This document shows positions 24,306 through 33,330 of a stretch of 64,000 nucleotides of DNA, piece after piece. The position numbers and the translations under genes were made by a program. The DNA comes from CAXBMB01 sp052078155 (lineage in GTDB: Bacteria > Pseudomonadota > Alphaproteobacteria > Kiloniellales > DSM-21159). Where the stretch lies: positions 434,001 through 498,000 of the forward strand of contig JBQJBP010000001.1 of the NCBI GenBank assembly GCA_052078155.1. Reading direction: 5' to 3'. Below the pieces are notes generated by a model that ran no database searches, was not told where the DNA came from, and saw nothing but the letters and a program-made list of their open reading frames with translations. Numbering within the stretch: the first letter of the stretch is position 1; every line of letters starts with the position of its first letter.

Positions 24306-27005
24306 ATGACTGGAAGGACCGATCCCGCCATGGCGGAACTGGACAAAACATACCGCCCCGATGCGGTTGAAGCGAAGCAGTATCAGCGTTGGGAAGAGGC
24401 CGGCTCTTTCGCCTGCGATCCCAACTCTGGCAAAGATCCCTATACCATTATGATGCCGCCGCCCAACGTAACGGGCAGCCTGCACATGGGCCATGCGCTG
24501 ACCTTCACCATTCAGGATGTCCTGGTTCGTTATCATCGCATGCAGGGGCGTGACACCCTTTGGCAGCCCGGGACAGACCACGCCGGCATCGCCACCCAGA
24601 TGGTGGTGGAACGACAGCTTGCTGAGCAGGGGATCACCCGTCACCAGCTGGGGCGTGACAAGTTTCTTGATAAGGTCTGGGACTGGAAAGCCCAGTCTGG
24701 CGGCACCATCATCAAGCAGCTGCGCCATCTGGGCGCCTCTGCCGACTGGCCCCGTGAGCGCTTCACCATGGACGAGGGCCTGTCGGCTGCTGTCCGCAAG
24801 GTTTTCGTTCAGCTGCATCAGGAAGGCCTTATCTACAAAGACAAGCGTCTGGTGAACTGGGATCCCAAGCTGCATACCGCCATTTCCGATCTGGAGGTGC
24901 TGCAGACGGAAGTGAACGGGCATCTCTGGCACTTCAAGTACCCGGTGGAAGGGGAGGAAGGGCGCTTCATCACCGTTGCGACCACCCGTCCGGAAACCAT
25001 GCTGGGGGATACAGCGGTTGCCGTTCATCCTGAAGATGAGCGCTATCAGCCGCTGCTGGGCAAAAACGTCATGCTGCCGCTGGTCGATCGCGCCATTCCC
25101 ATTGTGGCGGATGATTACGCTGACCCTGAAACCGGCTCAGGCGCTGTGAAAATCACGCCTGCCCATGATTTCAATGACTTTGAAGTGGGGCGGCGCCACG
25201 ATCTGGAAAAGATCAATGTGCTGGACCGGGACGCCAAAATTCTCGATGAGGATTTCATCCCCGCTGCCTATCGCGGTCTGGACCGCTATGACGCGCGTAA
25301 GAAAATCGTGGCGGACATGGATGCTTTGGGTCTGCTGGCAGAGGTGGAAGATCACCCGCACACTGTGCCCCACGGAGATCGCTCCGGCGTGGCCATCGAG
25401 CCCTGGCTGACCGACCAGTGGTATGTGAACGCTGAAGTGCTGGCTAAACCCTGCATTGAAGCGGTCGAGCAGGGCAAAACAGTCTTTGTGCCCAAGCAGT
25501 GGGAAAACACTTTCTTTGACTGGATGCGCAACATTCAGCCCTGGTGCATTTCCCGGCAGCTCTGGTGGGGACATCAGATTCCGGCCTGGTATGGCCCTGA
25601 CGGTGAAATCTTTGTGGCTGAAGATGAGGCGGGGGCCAAAGCGGCGGCTCTGGCTCACTATGGCGAAGACAAAGTGCTGGAGCGGGATCCTGACGTACTG
25701 GATACCTGGTTCTCCTCGGCTCTCTGGCCCTTTTCCACGTTGGGCTGGCCGTCTGATGACCCCAAGGTCACGCAGGAACTGGCTCAATACTATCCCGGCA
25801 ATGTGCTGGTGACGGGCTTTGACATCATCTTCTTCTGGGTTGCCCGGATGATGATGATGGGCATGCATTTCATGGGCGAGGTGCCTTTCAAGCACGTCTA
25901 CATTCACGCCCTGGTGCGTGACCAGCATGGTCAGAAGATGTCCAAGTCCAAGGGCAATGTCATTGATCCGCTGGAACTGGTGGAACAGTACGGCTGTGAT
26001 GCCCTGCGCTTCACTCTGTCGGCACTGGCTGTGCCCGGCCGCGATGTGAAGCTGGATCCGGCGCGCATTGAAGGCTATCGCAACTTTGCCACCAAACTGT
26101 GGAACGCGGCCCGGTTCAGCGACATGAACGGGGCGGTGGTTGACCCGGCCTTTGACCCTGCCACGGTCACCCAGACTGTGAACAAGTGGGTGGTTGGCAA
26201 GGTCGCTGGCCTGGAGCGGGATCTCAAAGCATCTCTTGCGGCCTACCGCCTCAATGAATCGGCTTCTCTGCTGTATCAGTTCACCTGGAACTCCTTCTGT
26301 GACTGGTACATTGAGTTTTCCAAGCCGATCTTCAACGGCGACGATCAGGCTGCCATTGAAGAAACCCGCAAGACCACCGGCTGGGTGATCAACTCCCTGC
26401 TGCGTATGCTGCACCCCTTCATGCCCTTTGTGACAGAAGAGCTCTGGGCCAAGTTTGGCGGTGAGACTGCCGGTCTGCTGATTGATGCTCAATGGCTCGG
26501 ACTGGACGAGAGCCTGATTGATCCGGCCGCTGAAGCGGAAATCGACTGGCTGATCCGTTTGATCAGCGGTGTGCGAGGTCTGCGGTCCGAAACCAACGTC
26601 CCGGCGGGTGCCAAGGTCAAACTGCTGGCCCTGGGGGCGTCTGAGGCCACACAGGCGCGTCTGACTGCCAATACATCGGTCATCTCCACCATGGCGCGGC
26701 TTGAAAGCCTGACGCAGGTCAGCGAGGACCTGCCCAAAGATGCCGTTCAACTGGTGGTCGATGAAGCCACCTTTGGCCTGCCTTTGGGGGAAGTCATCGA
26801 CATCACGGCCGAACGGGCCCGTTTGGAAAAGGAAATCGGCAAGCTGGATGGTGAGGTCTTCAAGATCGACAAGAAGCTGGGCAATGAGCAGTTTTTGGCA
26901 AAAGCGCCGGAATCTGTGGTTGCAGAACAGCGTTCCCGTCGTGACGATGCCGTCCAGACAATTGAGAAGCTGAAAGCGGCTCTGTCCCGCCTGGCCGACC
27001 TGTAA
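24306..27005 (+). CDS. valS: Valyl-tRNA synthetase
   Basis: This 899-residue class I synthetase has the HIGH-type motif in PPPNVTGSLHMGHAL (HMGH at 60-63), GTDHAGIATQMVVE, the editing (CP1) domain with TTRPETMLGDTAVAVHP, and KMSKS at 544-548 in HGQKMSKSKGNVIDP. The anticodon-binding region has FTWNSFCDWYIEFSKP. The C-terminal coiled coil (about 830-895, rich in E/K, ERARLEKEIGKLDGEV) contacts the tRNA. The length is usual for proteobacterial ValRS. The ATG at 24306 has AAGGA 6 nt upstream. MAELDKTYRPD at 24330 is an alternative start. It has its own terminator. Confidence 0.97.
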   Translation: MTGRTDPAMAELDKTYRPDAVEAKQYQRWEEAGSFACDPNSGKDPYTIMMPPPNVTGSLHMGHALTFTIQDVLVRYHRMQGRDTLWQPGTDHAGIATQMVVERQLAEQGITRHQLGRDKFLDKVWDWKAQSGGTIIKQLRHLGASADWPRERFTMDEGLSAAVRKVFVQLHQEGLIYKDKRLVNWDPKLHTAISDLEVLQTEVNGHLWHFKYPVEGEEGRFITVATTRPETMLGDTAVAVHPEDERYQPLLGKNVMLPLVDRAIPIVADDYADPETGSGAVKITPAHDFNDFEVGRRHDLEKINVLDRDAKILDEDFIPAAYRGLDRYDARKKIVADMDALGLLAEVEDHPHTVPHGDRSGVAIEPWLTDQWYVNAEVLAKPCIEAVEQGKTVFVPKQWENTFFDWMRNIQPWCISRQLWWGHQIPAWYGPDGEIFVAEDEAGAKAAALAHYGEDKVLERDPDVLDTWFSSALWPFSTLGWPSDDPKVTQELAQYYPGNVLVTGFDIIFFWVARMMMMGMHFMGEVPFKHVYIHALVRDQHGQKMSKSKGNVIDPLELVEQYGCDALRFTLSALAVPGRDVKLDPARIEGYRNFATKLWNAARFSDMNGAVVDPAFDPATVTQTVNKWVVGKVAGLERDLKASLAAYRLNESASLLYQFTWNSFCDWYIEFSKPIFNGDDQAAIEETRKTTGWVINSLLRMLHPFMPFVTEELWAKFGGETAGLLIDAQWLGLDESLIDPAAEAEIDWLIRLISGVRGLRSETNVPAGAKVKLLALGASEATQARLTANTSVISTMARLESLTQVSEDLPKDAVQLVVDEATFGLPLGEVIDITAERARLEKEIGKLDGEVFKIDKKLGNEQFLAKAPESVVAEQRSRRDDAVQTIEKLKAALSRLADL

Positions 27006-27018
27006 TCTTGCCTGATCC

Positions 27019-27102
27019 CTGTTTCCGGATTTTCCGAAACAGAGACAAGCGACAAAACCCACCGACTGAAGCCGGTTTCGGCTTTGGCCGGTGGGTTTTT
27101 CT
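27019..27102 (+). terminator. Terminator of valS, with a preceding hairpin
   Basis: AAAACCCACCG (27054-27064) pairs with CGGTGGGTTTT (27089-27099), with an inner AAGCC/GGCTT stem, followed by TTTTCTTT. A smaller hairpin (CTGTTT / AAACAG) lies at 27019-27042. Confidence 0.85.
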
Positions 27103-27147
27103 TTGCGGGACCTGTTAACCTAAAGGCTCCCCTTTTTACGATGGGTC

Positions 27148-29433
27148 ATGTTAGCTTCAGCCCCTCCAGCAGGTTTAGAATCGCTGAGAATGGGGAGTGG
27201 CATGGGGATTAAAGGGCGACATTACGGGCTTTTGGTCGGGGGGATAGCTCTGGCTCTGGCTTTGGTCCTGCGTGTGGTTGACTTCAGTCCGGTGATCTAT
27301 GCCCGGCTTGCCGTCTTTGATCTCTATCAGAACCTTAAGCCTCGTGAGTACCAGCCGGCCCCCGTGCGCGTGGTGGATATCGACAATGATTCGCTGGCCA
27401 AGGTCGGGCAGTGGCCCTGGCCTCGGACGCAGATCGCCGAGCTTATCGAACGGCTGACCAGTATGGGGGCAGCGGTGGTGGCGTTCGATATGGTCTTTTC
27501 CGAGTCTGACCGGACATCGCCCAAGCAGGCCCTGCAATCCTGGCAGCGCAATGAAAAGAATGATGACCTTGCTGCTCTGCTCAAGGATTTGCCGGATCAC
27601 GACGAGGTTCTGGCAGAAACCTTCTCACAGCAGCCGGTGGTCGCCGGTTTCATGCTGTCGGCTGATAGTACAGCCAGCCCCACGCCACCGCCGAAAAAGG
27701 CGGGACTGGCCCATGCGGGCAGCGACCCCCGCCGGCATCTGACACAGTTCGACTACTCCGTGCGGAATCTGGCGCTGTTGGAAGACACAGCCAAAGGCAT
27801 TGCCAATCTCTCGCTGGTGCCGGACCGTGACGGGGTTGTCAGGCGTGTACCTTTGCTGGCCATGCAGGGGGATCTGATCATACCCTCTCTGCCAGCTGAA
27901 TCCCTCCGGGTGGCGCAGGGAGCCTCGACTTTCATCCTGCGCACCAGCGATGCCTCGGGGGAGGTGGATCTCGGCGGGGCCAAAGGGATCACCTCCGTCA
28001 AGATCGGCGATTTTGAAGTGCCGACCGGCAGCGGCGGGGAGTTCTGGCTGCACTATTCTCCTGAAGTGCCAGAGCGGTCCTTTCCGGCCTGGCAGGTGCT
28101 GGATCCGGCCTATCAGCAGCTTCAGCCCTGGGTGCAGGGGCAGATCATTCTGGTGGGGTCATCGGCCCCGGGCCTGCGAGATCTGCGACCCACGCCTTTG
28201 GCCAATGGCGTCCCCGGGGTTCTGATCCAGGCCCAGGCCGTGGAACAGATCATCTTCGGGCAGTACCTCAACCGGCCGGACTGGGCTGAAGGTGCGGAGC
28301 TGGTGTTTCTCTTTCTGGTTGGCGGTGTGATGGTCATTCTCATGCCGTTGCTGGGGGCCGTCTGGTGTGCGCTTCTGGGCGGTGCCGTGGCCTTTTCAGC
28401 CGCCGCAGTGTCGTGGTTTGCTTATTCCGAAGCCAATCTGCTGATTGATCCCTTCTATCCGGCCTTTTCGGCGTTGCTGGTCTATCTGGTGGTAACGACA
28501 ACCCACTACCTGCTCAGTGAGCGGGAGCGTCGGCGGGTTCGTTCGGCCTTTACGCACTATCTCTCCCCCGCACTGGTGGAACGTCTTGCTGATCATGCTG
28601 ACGATCTGAAGCTGGGGGGGGAAATGCGGGACCTGACCCTGCTGTTCTGCGACATCCGCTCCTTCACTTCCATTTCGGAATCCATGAGTGCCGAGGAACT
28701 GACCGGTTTCCTCAATGCTTTCCTTACCCCCATGACCGATGTGGTGCTGACCAATGATGGCACCATCGACAAGTACATGGGGGACAACATCATGGCTTTC
28801 TGGAACGCGCCGCTGGACGATGACAATCATGCGCGCAACGGCTGTCTGACGGCGCTGCAGATGCAGGCGCGGCTGGAAGAAAAGCTTCCGGAATGGAAAG
28901 CTGAGGCGGAGGAGGCCGGACGGCCCTTTTCCACCATTCGCATTGGCATCGGGGTCAACAGCGGGGAGTGCTGTGTGGGGAACCTGGGATCCCAGCAGCG
29001 CTTTGACTATTCAGCGCTTGGAGATCCTGTGAACCTGGCCTCGCGCCTGGAAGGCATGACCAAGCTCTATGGTGTGAAGATCCTGGTGGGGGAAGACACC
29101 GTTGTGCGGGCGCCGGATCTGGCCTTTCTCGAACTGGATCTGATCCGGGTGGTGGGCAAGCAGCAACCAGTGCGCATCTTCCTGCTGGTCGGCGATGAGA
29201 CCGTCGCACAAAGTGAGGAATTCCAGGCGCTTAAGACAGCTCAGGAAGAGGCCTTGTCGCACTACCGGGCCCAGAACTGGCAAAAAGCCAAAGCGGCTTT
29301 TGCCCACTGCCGGACAGTGGCCCAGGGGGGCCAGGATGTGCTCTATCAGATGTATGACGAACGGGTGACCTATCTGGAAGGCAATCCGCCGGGGTCTGAT
29401 TGGGACACGGTTTTCCAGGCTACCAGCAAGTAA
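27148..29433 (+). CDS. CHASE2-domain class III adenylate/guanylate cyclase
   Basis: This 761-residue receptor-like cyclase has a first membrane helix (GLLVGGIALALALVLRVV), then an extracytoplasmic CHASE2 domain of about 280 residues (VRVVDIDNDSLAKVGQWPWPR is its hallmark). Three further helices follow (about 380-460), then a catalytic domain at about 490-690. Metal aspartates lie in LLFCDIRSFTS (D502) and YMGDNIMAFWN (D546). The substrate lysine is in DKYMGD, and D, N and R in ALGDPVNLASRLEG. All catalytic residues are present, so it should make cAMP (cGMP less likely) in response to a periplasmic cue. A C-terminal helical tail has TPR-like AKAAFAHCRTVAQ. The start may be ATG 27190 or 27202 (GGGGAG upstream). 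It stands alone. Confidence 0.9.
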   Translation: MLASAPPAGLESLRMGSGMGIKGRHYGLLVGGIALALALVLRVVDFSPVIYARLAVFDLYQNLKPREYQPAPVRVVDIDNDSLAKVGQWPWPRTQIAELIERLTSMGAAVVAFDMVFSESDRTSPKQALQSWQRNEKNDDLAALLKDLPDHDEVLAETFSQQPVVAGFMLSADSTASPTPPPKKAGLAHAGSDPRRHLTQFDYSVRNLALLEDTAKGIANLSLVPDRDGVVRRVPLLAMQGDLIIPSLPAESLRVAQGASTFILRTSDASGEVDLGGAKGITSVKIGDFEVPTGSGGEFWLHYSPEVPERSFPAWQVLDPAYQQLQPWVQGQIILVGSSAPGLRDLRPTPLANGVPGVLIQAQAVEQIIFGQYLNRPDWAEGAELVFLFLVGGVMVILMPLLGAVWCALLGGAVAFSAAAVSWFAYSEANLLIDPFYPAFSALLVYLVVTTTHYLLSERERRRVRSAFTHYLSPALVERLADHADDLKLGGEMRDLTLLFCDIRSFTSISESMSAEELTGFLNAFLTPMTDVVLTNDGTIDKYMGDNIMAFWNAPLDDDNHARNGCLTALQMQARLEEKLPEWKAEAEEAGRPFSTIRIGIGVNSGECCVGNLGSQQRFDYSALGDPVNLASRLEGMTKLYGVKILVGEDTVVRAPDLAFLELDLIRVVGKQQPVRIFLLVGDETVAQSEEFQALKTAQEEALSHYRAQNWQKAKAAFAHCRTVAQGGQDVLYQMYDERVTYLEGNPPGSDWDTVFQATSK

Positions 29434-29788
29434 CCAGCTGCCAGCAGGTCGGAGCCGGGCAAGTCGCTGTTCCAAAGCCGGGTTTTTCGCGTCAGGCGAA
29501 AGAAAAGGACAATTGGACGCAACGCTCGGCAATCTTTGCAAAGCAGACTTTCGTGAAAAAGCATTGGTCAGAGCCAGGGGAGGGGCTAGTCTGCGCCCCT
29601 GGAATCGGAACCTTCCTTTGGGGCAGACCTTTTGTGTCCCCCAGGGACTGTGAACTGCATCGTTGATGGTACGAGGGTGGCCGACACAGTGTTAAGCGCT
29701 CTGGGCGCCTTTCTCTGTGATGTTGACACTCTGGCATTCCGCAGTTTTGCGGGATGAACGACAATAAGAAAGCGCGGGGAGATTACGG
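29434..29788. other. Gene-free stretch upstream of ilvD
   Basis: I see no gene in these 355 nt. TTGACA at 29723-29728 could be a -35 element of ilvD, but the position 17 nt downstream (tttgcg) is a poor -10. I find no leucine- or valine-rich leader peptide with an attenuator. Confidence 0.35.
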
Positions 29789-31522
29789 ATGCCGCTGGAT
29801 AACAAACCCAAATTTGACAAGAGCAACATGCCCAGCCGACATGTGTCGGTCGGGCCGGACAAGGCCCCGCACCGGTCTTACTACTATGCCATGGGCATGA
29901 CCGAAGAGCAGATTGCTGCCCCCTTTGTGGGTGTCGCCACCTGCTGGAATGAAGCGGCCCCCTGTAACATTTCCCTGTCCCGACAGGCCCAGTCCGTGAA
30001 AGTTGGTGTCGATAAGGCTGGCGGTACCCCCCGCGAGTTCACCACCATCACTGTTACCGACGGCATCGCCATGGGTCACCAGGGCATGAAATCCTCCCTG
30101 GTCAGCCGGGAAGTCATTGCAGACTCTGTGGAACTGACCATGCGCGGCCACTGCTATGACGCCATGGTGGGGCTGGCAGGCTGTGATAAGTCCCTGCCGG
30201 GGATCATGATGTCCATGATCCGCCTGAATGTTCCTTCTGTCTTCATGTATGGCGGCTCCATCCTGCCCGGTAAATTCAAAGGCCGGGACGTGACCGTTCA
30301 GGATGTGTTTGAAGCCGTCGGGGCACACTCTGCGGGCAACATGTCCAAAGATGACCTGCATGAACTGGAATGCGCAGCCTGTCCCTCTGCCGGGTCCTGC
30401 GGCGGCCAGTTCACCGCCAACACCATGGCCTGTGTGTCGGAAGCCATTGGTCTGGCGCTGCCCGGCTCTGCCGGGGCACCGGCTCCCTACGAAAGCCGTG
30501 ATCAGTACGCGGAAGCTTCCGGTGAAGCGGTGATGATGTGCCTGGAAAAGAACATCCGTCCCCGTGATCTGGTCACCATGGAATCACTGAAAAACGCTGC
30601 CCGTGTGGTGGCCGCCTCCGGTGGGTCAACCAATGGTGCCCTGCATCTTCCCGCCATGGCCCACGAAGCCGGTCTGCGGTTTGACCTGCATGACGTGGCC
30701 GAGATCTTCAAGTCCACGCCTTACATCGCGGACCTGAAACCCGGTGGGAAGTATGTTGCCAAGGATCTCTATGAAGTGGGCGGTGTCGGCCTGATCATCA
30801 AATCCCTGATCGATGGCGGCTACGTTAACGGCGACTGCATGACAGTGACCGGCAAGACTCTGGGCGAAAACCTGCGTGAAACCGTTGTGGCGAACACCCA
30901 GGACGTGGTGCGGACCACGGATGATCCCATCACCCCGACGGGGGGCGTGGTTGGCCTGCGCGGCAACCTGGCACCGGAAGGAGCCATCGTGAAGGTGGCC
31001 GGTATGGAAAATCTTGAATTCACCGGTCCGGCCCGCTGCTTCGACAGCGAAGAACTCTGCTTTGAAGCTGTTCAGGCCCGCGACTACAAAGAAGGTGAAG
31101 TGCTGGTGATCCGCTATGAAGGCCCTAAAGGCGGCCCGGGCATGCGTGAAATGCTGGCAACCACTGCAGCCCTTTATGGTCAGGGCATGGGCGACAAGCT
31201 GGCGCTTATCACCGATGGTCGTTTCTCCGGCGCGACCCGCGGTTTCTGCATCGGCCATGTGGGTCCGGAAGCAGCCGTTGGCGGCCCCATTGGCCTGGTC
31301 AAGGATGGCGATATGATCACCATCAACGCCAACACCGGAGAAATCTCTGTGGCGGTCAGCGATGAAGAAATGGCTGAGCGTCGCAAAGAATGGAAGCCCC
31401 GGGGCCACGATTACAACTCCGGGACCTTGTGGAAGTATGCTCAGACCGTCGGGTCCGCCGAAAACGGCGCTGTGACCCACCCGGGCGGTGCGGCTGAAAC
31501 CCACTGCTACGCAGACATTTAA
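29789..31522 (+). CDS. ilvD: Dihydroxy-acid dehydratase
   Basis: This 577-residue Fe-S dehydratase of the IlvD/Edd family has cluster and active-site cysteines in GVATCWNEAAPCN, GLAGCDKSLPG and CPSAGSCGGQFTANTMAC. The C-terminal LALITDGRFSGATRGFCIGHVGPEA is the family signature with the catalytic serine region. It converts 2,3-dihydroxy-3-methylbutanoate and its ethyl homologue to 2-keto acids for valine, isoleucine and pantothenate. It has 577 residues, shorter than E. coli IlvD (616), and is of the common alphaproteobacterial/plant-like type. It is a single gene with its own terminator. The other ilv genes are not in the window. Confidence 0.95.
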   Translation: MPLDNKPKFDKSNMPSRHVSVGPDKAPHRSYYYAMGMTEEQIAAPFVGVATCWNEAAPCNISLSRQAQSVKVGVDKAGGTPREFTTITVTDGIAMGHQGMKSSLVSREVIADSVELTMRGHCYDAMVGLAGCDKSLPGIMMSMIRLNVPSVFMYGGSILPGKFKGRDVTVQDVFEAVGAHSAGNMSKDDLHELECAACPSAGSCGGQFTANTMACVSEAIGLALPGSAGAPAPYESRDQYAEASGEAVMMCLEKNIRPRDLVTMESLKNAARVVAASGGSTNGALHLPAMAHEAGLRFDLHDVAEIFKSTPYIADLKPGGKYVAKDLYEVGGVGLIIKSLIDGGYVNGDCMTVTGKTLGENLRETVVANTQDVVRTTDDPITPTGGVVGLRGNLAPEGAIVKVAGMENLEFTGPARCFDSEELCFEAVQARDYKEGEVLVIRYEGPKGGPGMREMLATTAALYGQGMGDKLALITDGRFSGATRGFCIGHVGPEAAVGGPIGLVKDGDMITINANTGEISVAVSDEEMAERRKEWKPRGHDYNSGTLWKYAQTVGSAENGAVTHPGGAAETHCYADI

Positions 31523-31582
31523 TCGCTTGAATGATTGCTGCTGCTTCTTATCTAAGCAGCGATGACAGACAAGATATGGAAG

Positions 31583-31617
31583 ACGGTGCCGAGCCTGTTC
31601 GGCACCGTTTTTCTTTT
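31583..31617 (+). terminator. Rho-independent terminator of ilvD
   Basis: A perfect 10-bp stem, ACGGTGCCGA and TCGGCACCGT, with a 6-nt loop is followed by TTTTTCTTTT. Confidence 0.93.
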
Positions 31618-31650
31618 GCTGGCGGATATTGCACGCCCTTTTCGGGCTGC

Positions 31651-31788
31651 TAGAGTCAACTCGGTTCAACTGGACTTGCTATGTGATGGCACAAAATGTG
31701 TGAATTTGCCTCTTTTCAACAAGTTAGAGGATGATTGACCGGGCGGCTCAGAGCGTAATGCGCTTCCAACCAAACCGATCATGCTCTA
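31651..31788. repeat. Dispersed MITE-like element (copy 5)
   Basis: This is a 138-bp copy with clear ends: tagagtcaactcggttcaac on the left and aaaccgatcatgctcta on the right. It keeps tgctatgtgatggcac, cctcttttcaacaagttagaggatgat (in two adjoining parts) and gcgtaatgcgcttccaacc. It ends 63 nt upstream of the GT2 gene and follows the ilvD terminator. Confidence 0.8.
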
Positions 31789-31851
31789 TTGTCCGCACAC
31801 CTATCCAACCGGAGGACAGTCCGGTGAACCTAGCTCAGGATTAATGCTGAA

Positions 31852-32628
31852 ATGACGGATAACAAGGCAGTGGCTGCCGGATCTTCTGACACTCTGGAGC
31901 CCTATGCCGTTATCACCCAGGTGTTGAATGAAGAAGGCAACATCGGCCCTTTGATTGACGAACTGATGGAAGTGCTGGCCAATGAACTGCCTGCGGAAAT
32001 CATCGTCGTCAATGATGCCAGCACCGATGGCACCGTTGCGGAGATTGAGGAACGGCAGCGTCGGTTTCCTCAGGTCAGGTTGCTGCACCACGTTTCCTCC
32101 TGCGGTAAATCCCTGTGCATGGTAACCGCGGCCCGCTACGCCCGCAGCCCCTGGCTGGCCTTCATGGACGGTGACTGGGAAAACGACCCGCAGTACTTCC
32201 CGGAAATGCTGGCGATGGCCCGGGAAAAGGAAAGCCAGGGTGTGGGGCTGGTCAACGGCGTGCGTCTGGGCCGTAAGGCCAGCGCGTCCAAGCGTCTGGC
32301 ATCTCGTTTTGCCAACAAACTCCGCGGGGCTCTGCTGCAGGATGACTGTCCCGATACCGGCTGCGGATTGAAGATCATGCGGCGGGATCTGTTTCTAGCG
32401 CTGCCAGCCTTCAATGCCCTGCATCGTTTTATGCCTGCGTTGGTCAAACAACAGGGCTATGGCATTGCTTTGGTGCCGGTGGCAGACCGGGAACGCAAAG
32501 CCGGTGTGTCCAAGTACACCAACTTTCGCCGTGCCATGCAGGGCATCGTTGATCTGATGGGGATCATCTGGTTGCGCAGCCGCACCACACGCCCGGCGCC
32601 AGACACCGTCACCGAAACTCACGTCTGA
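31852..32628 (+). CDS. GT2 glycosyltransferase, polyprenyl-phosphate sugar synthase type
   Basis: This 258-residue family 2 glycosyltransferase has the nucleotide-binding start ITQVLNEEGNIGPLIDELM and EIIVVNDASTDGT, the DxD-type motif FMDGDWENDP, and the acceptor-side motif DTGCGLKIMRRDLF typical of DPM1/ArnC-like enzymes. It lacks the two C-terminal membrane helices of ArnC. It should transfer a sugar from a nucleotide donor to a polyprenyl phosphate on the cytosolic face. It heads the module GT2, LAB_N protein, ArnT-like enzyme, PAP2 phosphatase, so its product is probably the donor for the ArnT-like enzyme. Sugar unknown (aminoarabinose, galacturonate and others are all known from such modules). 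Confidence 0.85.
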   Translation: MTDNKAVAAGSSDTLEPYAVITQVLNEEGNIGPLIDELMEVLANELPAEIIVVNDASTDGTVAEIEERQRRFPQVRLLHHVSSCGKSLCMVTAARYARSPWLAFMDGDWENDPQYFPEMLAMAREKESQGVGLVNGVRLGRKASASKRLASRFANKLRGALLQDDCPDTGCGLKIMRRDLFLALPAFNALHRFMPALVKQQGYGIALVPVADRERKAGVSKYTNFRRAMQGIVDLMGIIWLRSRTTRPAPDTVTETHV

Positions 32629-32814
32629 GGTTCTGAGACGGGCCGGCCCCGATCGGCAGTGGATTAACTCATATACCTTCGCCCGGGCCGGACCGTTTAC
32701 AGATAAGTGGGACGGCAGCCCTTGCTCTTTGCCCCTTGGAAGGGGTAGTTCCTTGCCGCGACGGCGCTTTGCTCGTTCTCTTTCCGACGACAGTCAGGAC
32801 AAAAGGAAGCTTTC

Positions 32815-33141
32815 GTGTCTTTTTTCGCAGACATCATGTCAGGCTTTGAAGCCTGGTGGGCCCAGGTGGGGACCATCGAGCTGGGGTGGCTGATTTTTGG
32901 CTTTGGCGCCCAGGCCATGTTTTTCATGCGCTTTCTGGCCCAGTGGATTGTCACGGAACGCAATCGAAAATCCGTGGTGCCGGAGATTTTCTGGTACTTC
33001 AGCCTGGCTGGCGGTCTGATGATGCTGGTCTATGCCATCCATCGGGCGGACCCTCCGATCATCCTGGGTCAGATGACAGGCCTCTTCATCTACTCCCGCA
33101 ACATCTACTTTATCTGGCGGGAAAAGCTGGGCCGCAGCTGA
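32815..33141 (+). CDS. LAB_N domain small membrane protein
   Basis: This 108-residue protein has three or four short membrane helices. It matches the lipid-A-biosynthesis N-terminal (LAB_N) family: WLIFGFGAQAMFFMRFLAQW, TERNRKSVVPEIFWYFSL, GGLMMLVYAIHRADPPIILGQ and LFIYSRNIYFIWREK. The start is GTG 32815, with AAGGAAG upstream. LAB_N proteins are found next to ArnC/ArnT-type glycosyltransferases. The rhizobial galacturonosyl lipid-donor system contains such a partner (I recall RgtF for this role). It lies 186 nt after the GT2 gene and 189 nt before the ArnT-like gene. Its role is probably presentation or flipping of the polyprenyl-linked sugar; this is inference. Confidence 0.88.
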   Translation: MSFFADIMSGFEAWWAQVGTIELGWLIFGFGAQAMFFMRFLAQWIVTERNRKSVVPEIFWYFSLAGGLMMLVYAIHRADPPIILGQMTGLFIYSRNIYFIWREKLGRS

Positions 33142-33330
33142 GACCGGGCAACCAGACAAAGAAAAAGACGGCCTCAGTCGGTTTGTTGCGACAATTCTTG
33201 CCGTTGAGCATTGTGTCGGCCCGGCAGCTTTCTATGTTAAGACCTTCTGTCGGCTGTGATCCGAGTCCTCTACCATGCGCGGGGGCGGGGCTTACGGTCG
33301 GATATTCACAGGAAGTAGCAGGAAAGCGCC

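Noticed and set aside
23173..24351. Reverse frame with Ser/Gly repeats opposite popZ
   Set aside because: The GSGSGSGS pattern is just the reverse reading of the Pro-Glu codon repeats of PopZ.
25137..27062. A 641-codon reverse frame opposite valS
   Set aside because: It is a shadow of valS, caused by GC-rich codon bias. No motif or start signal is visible.
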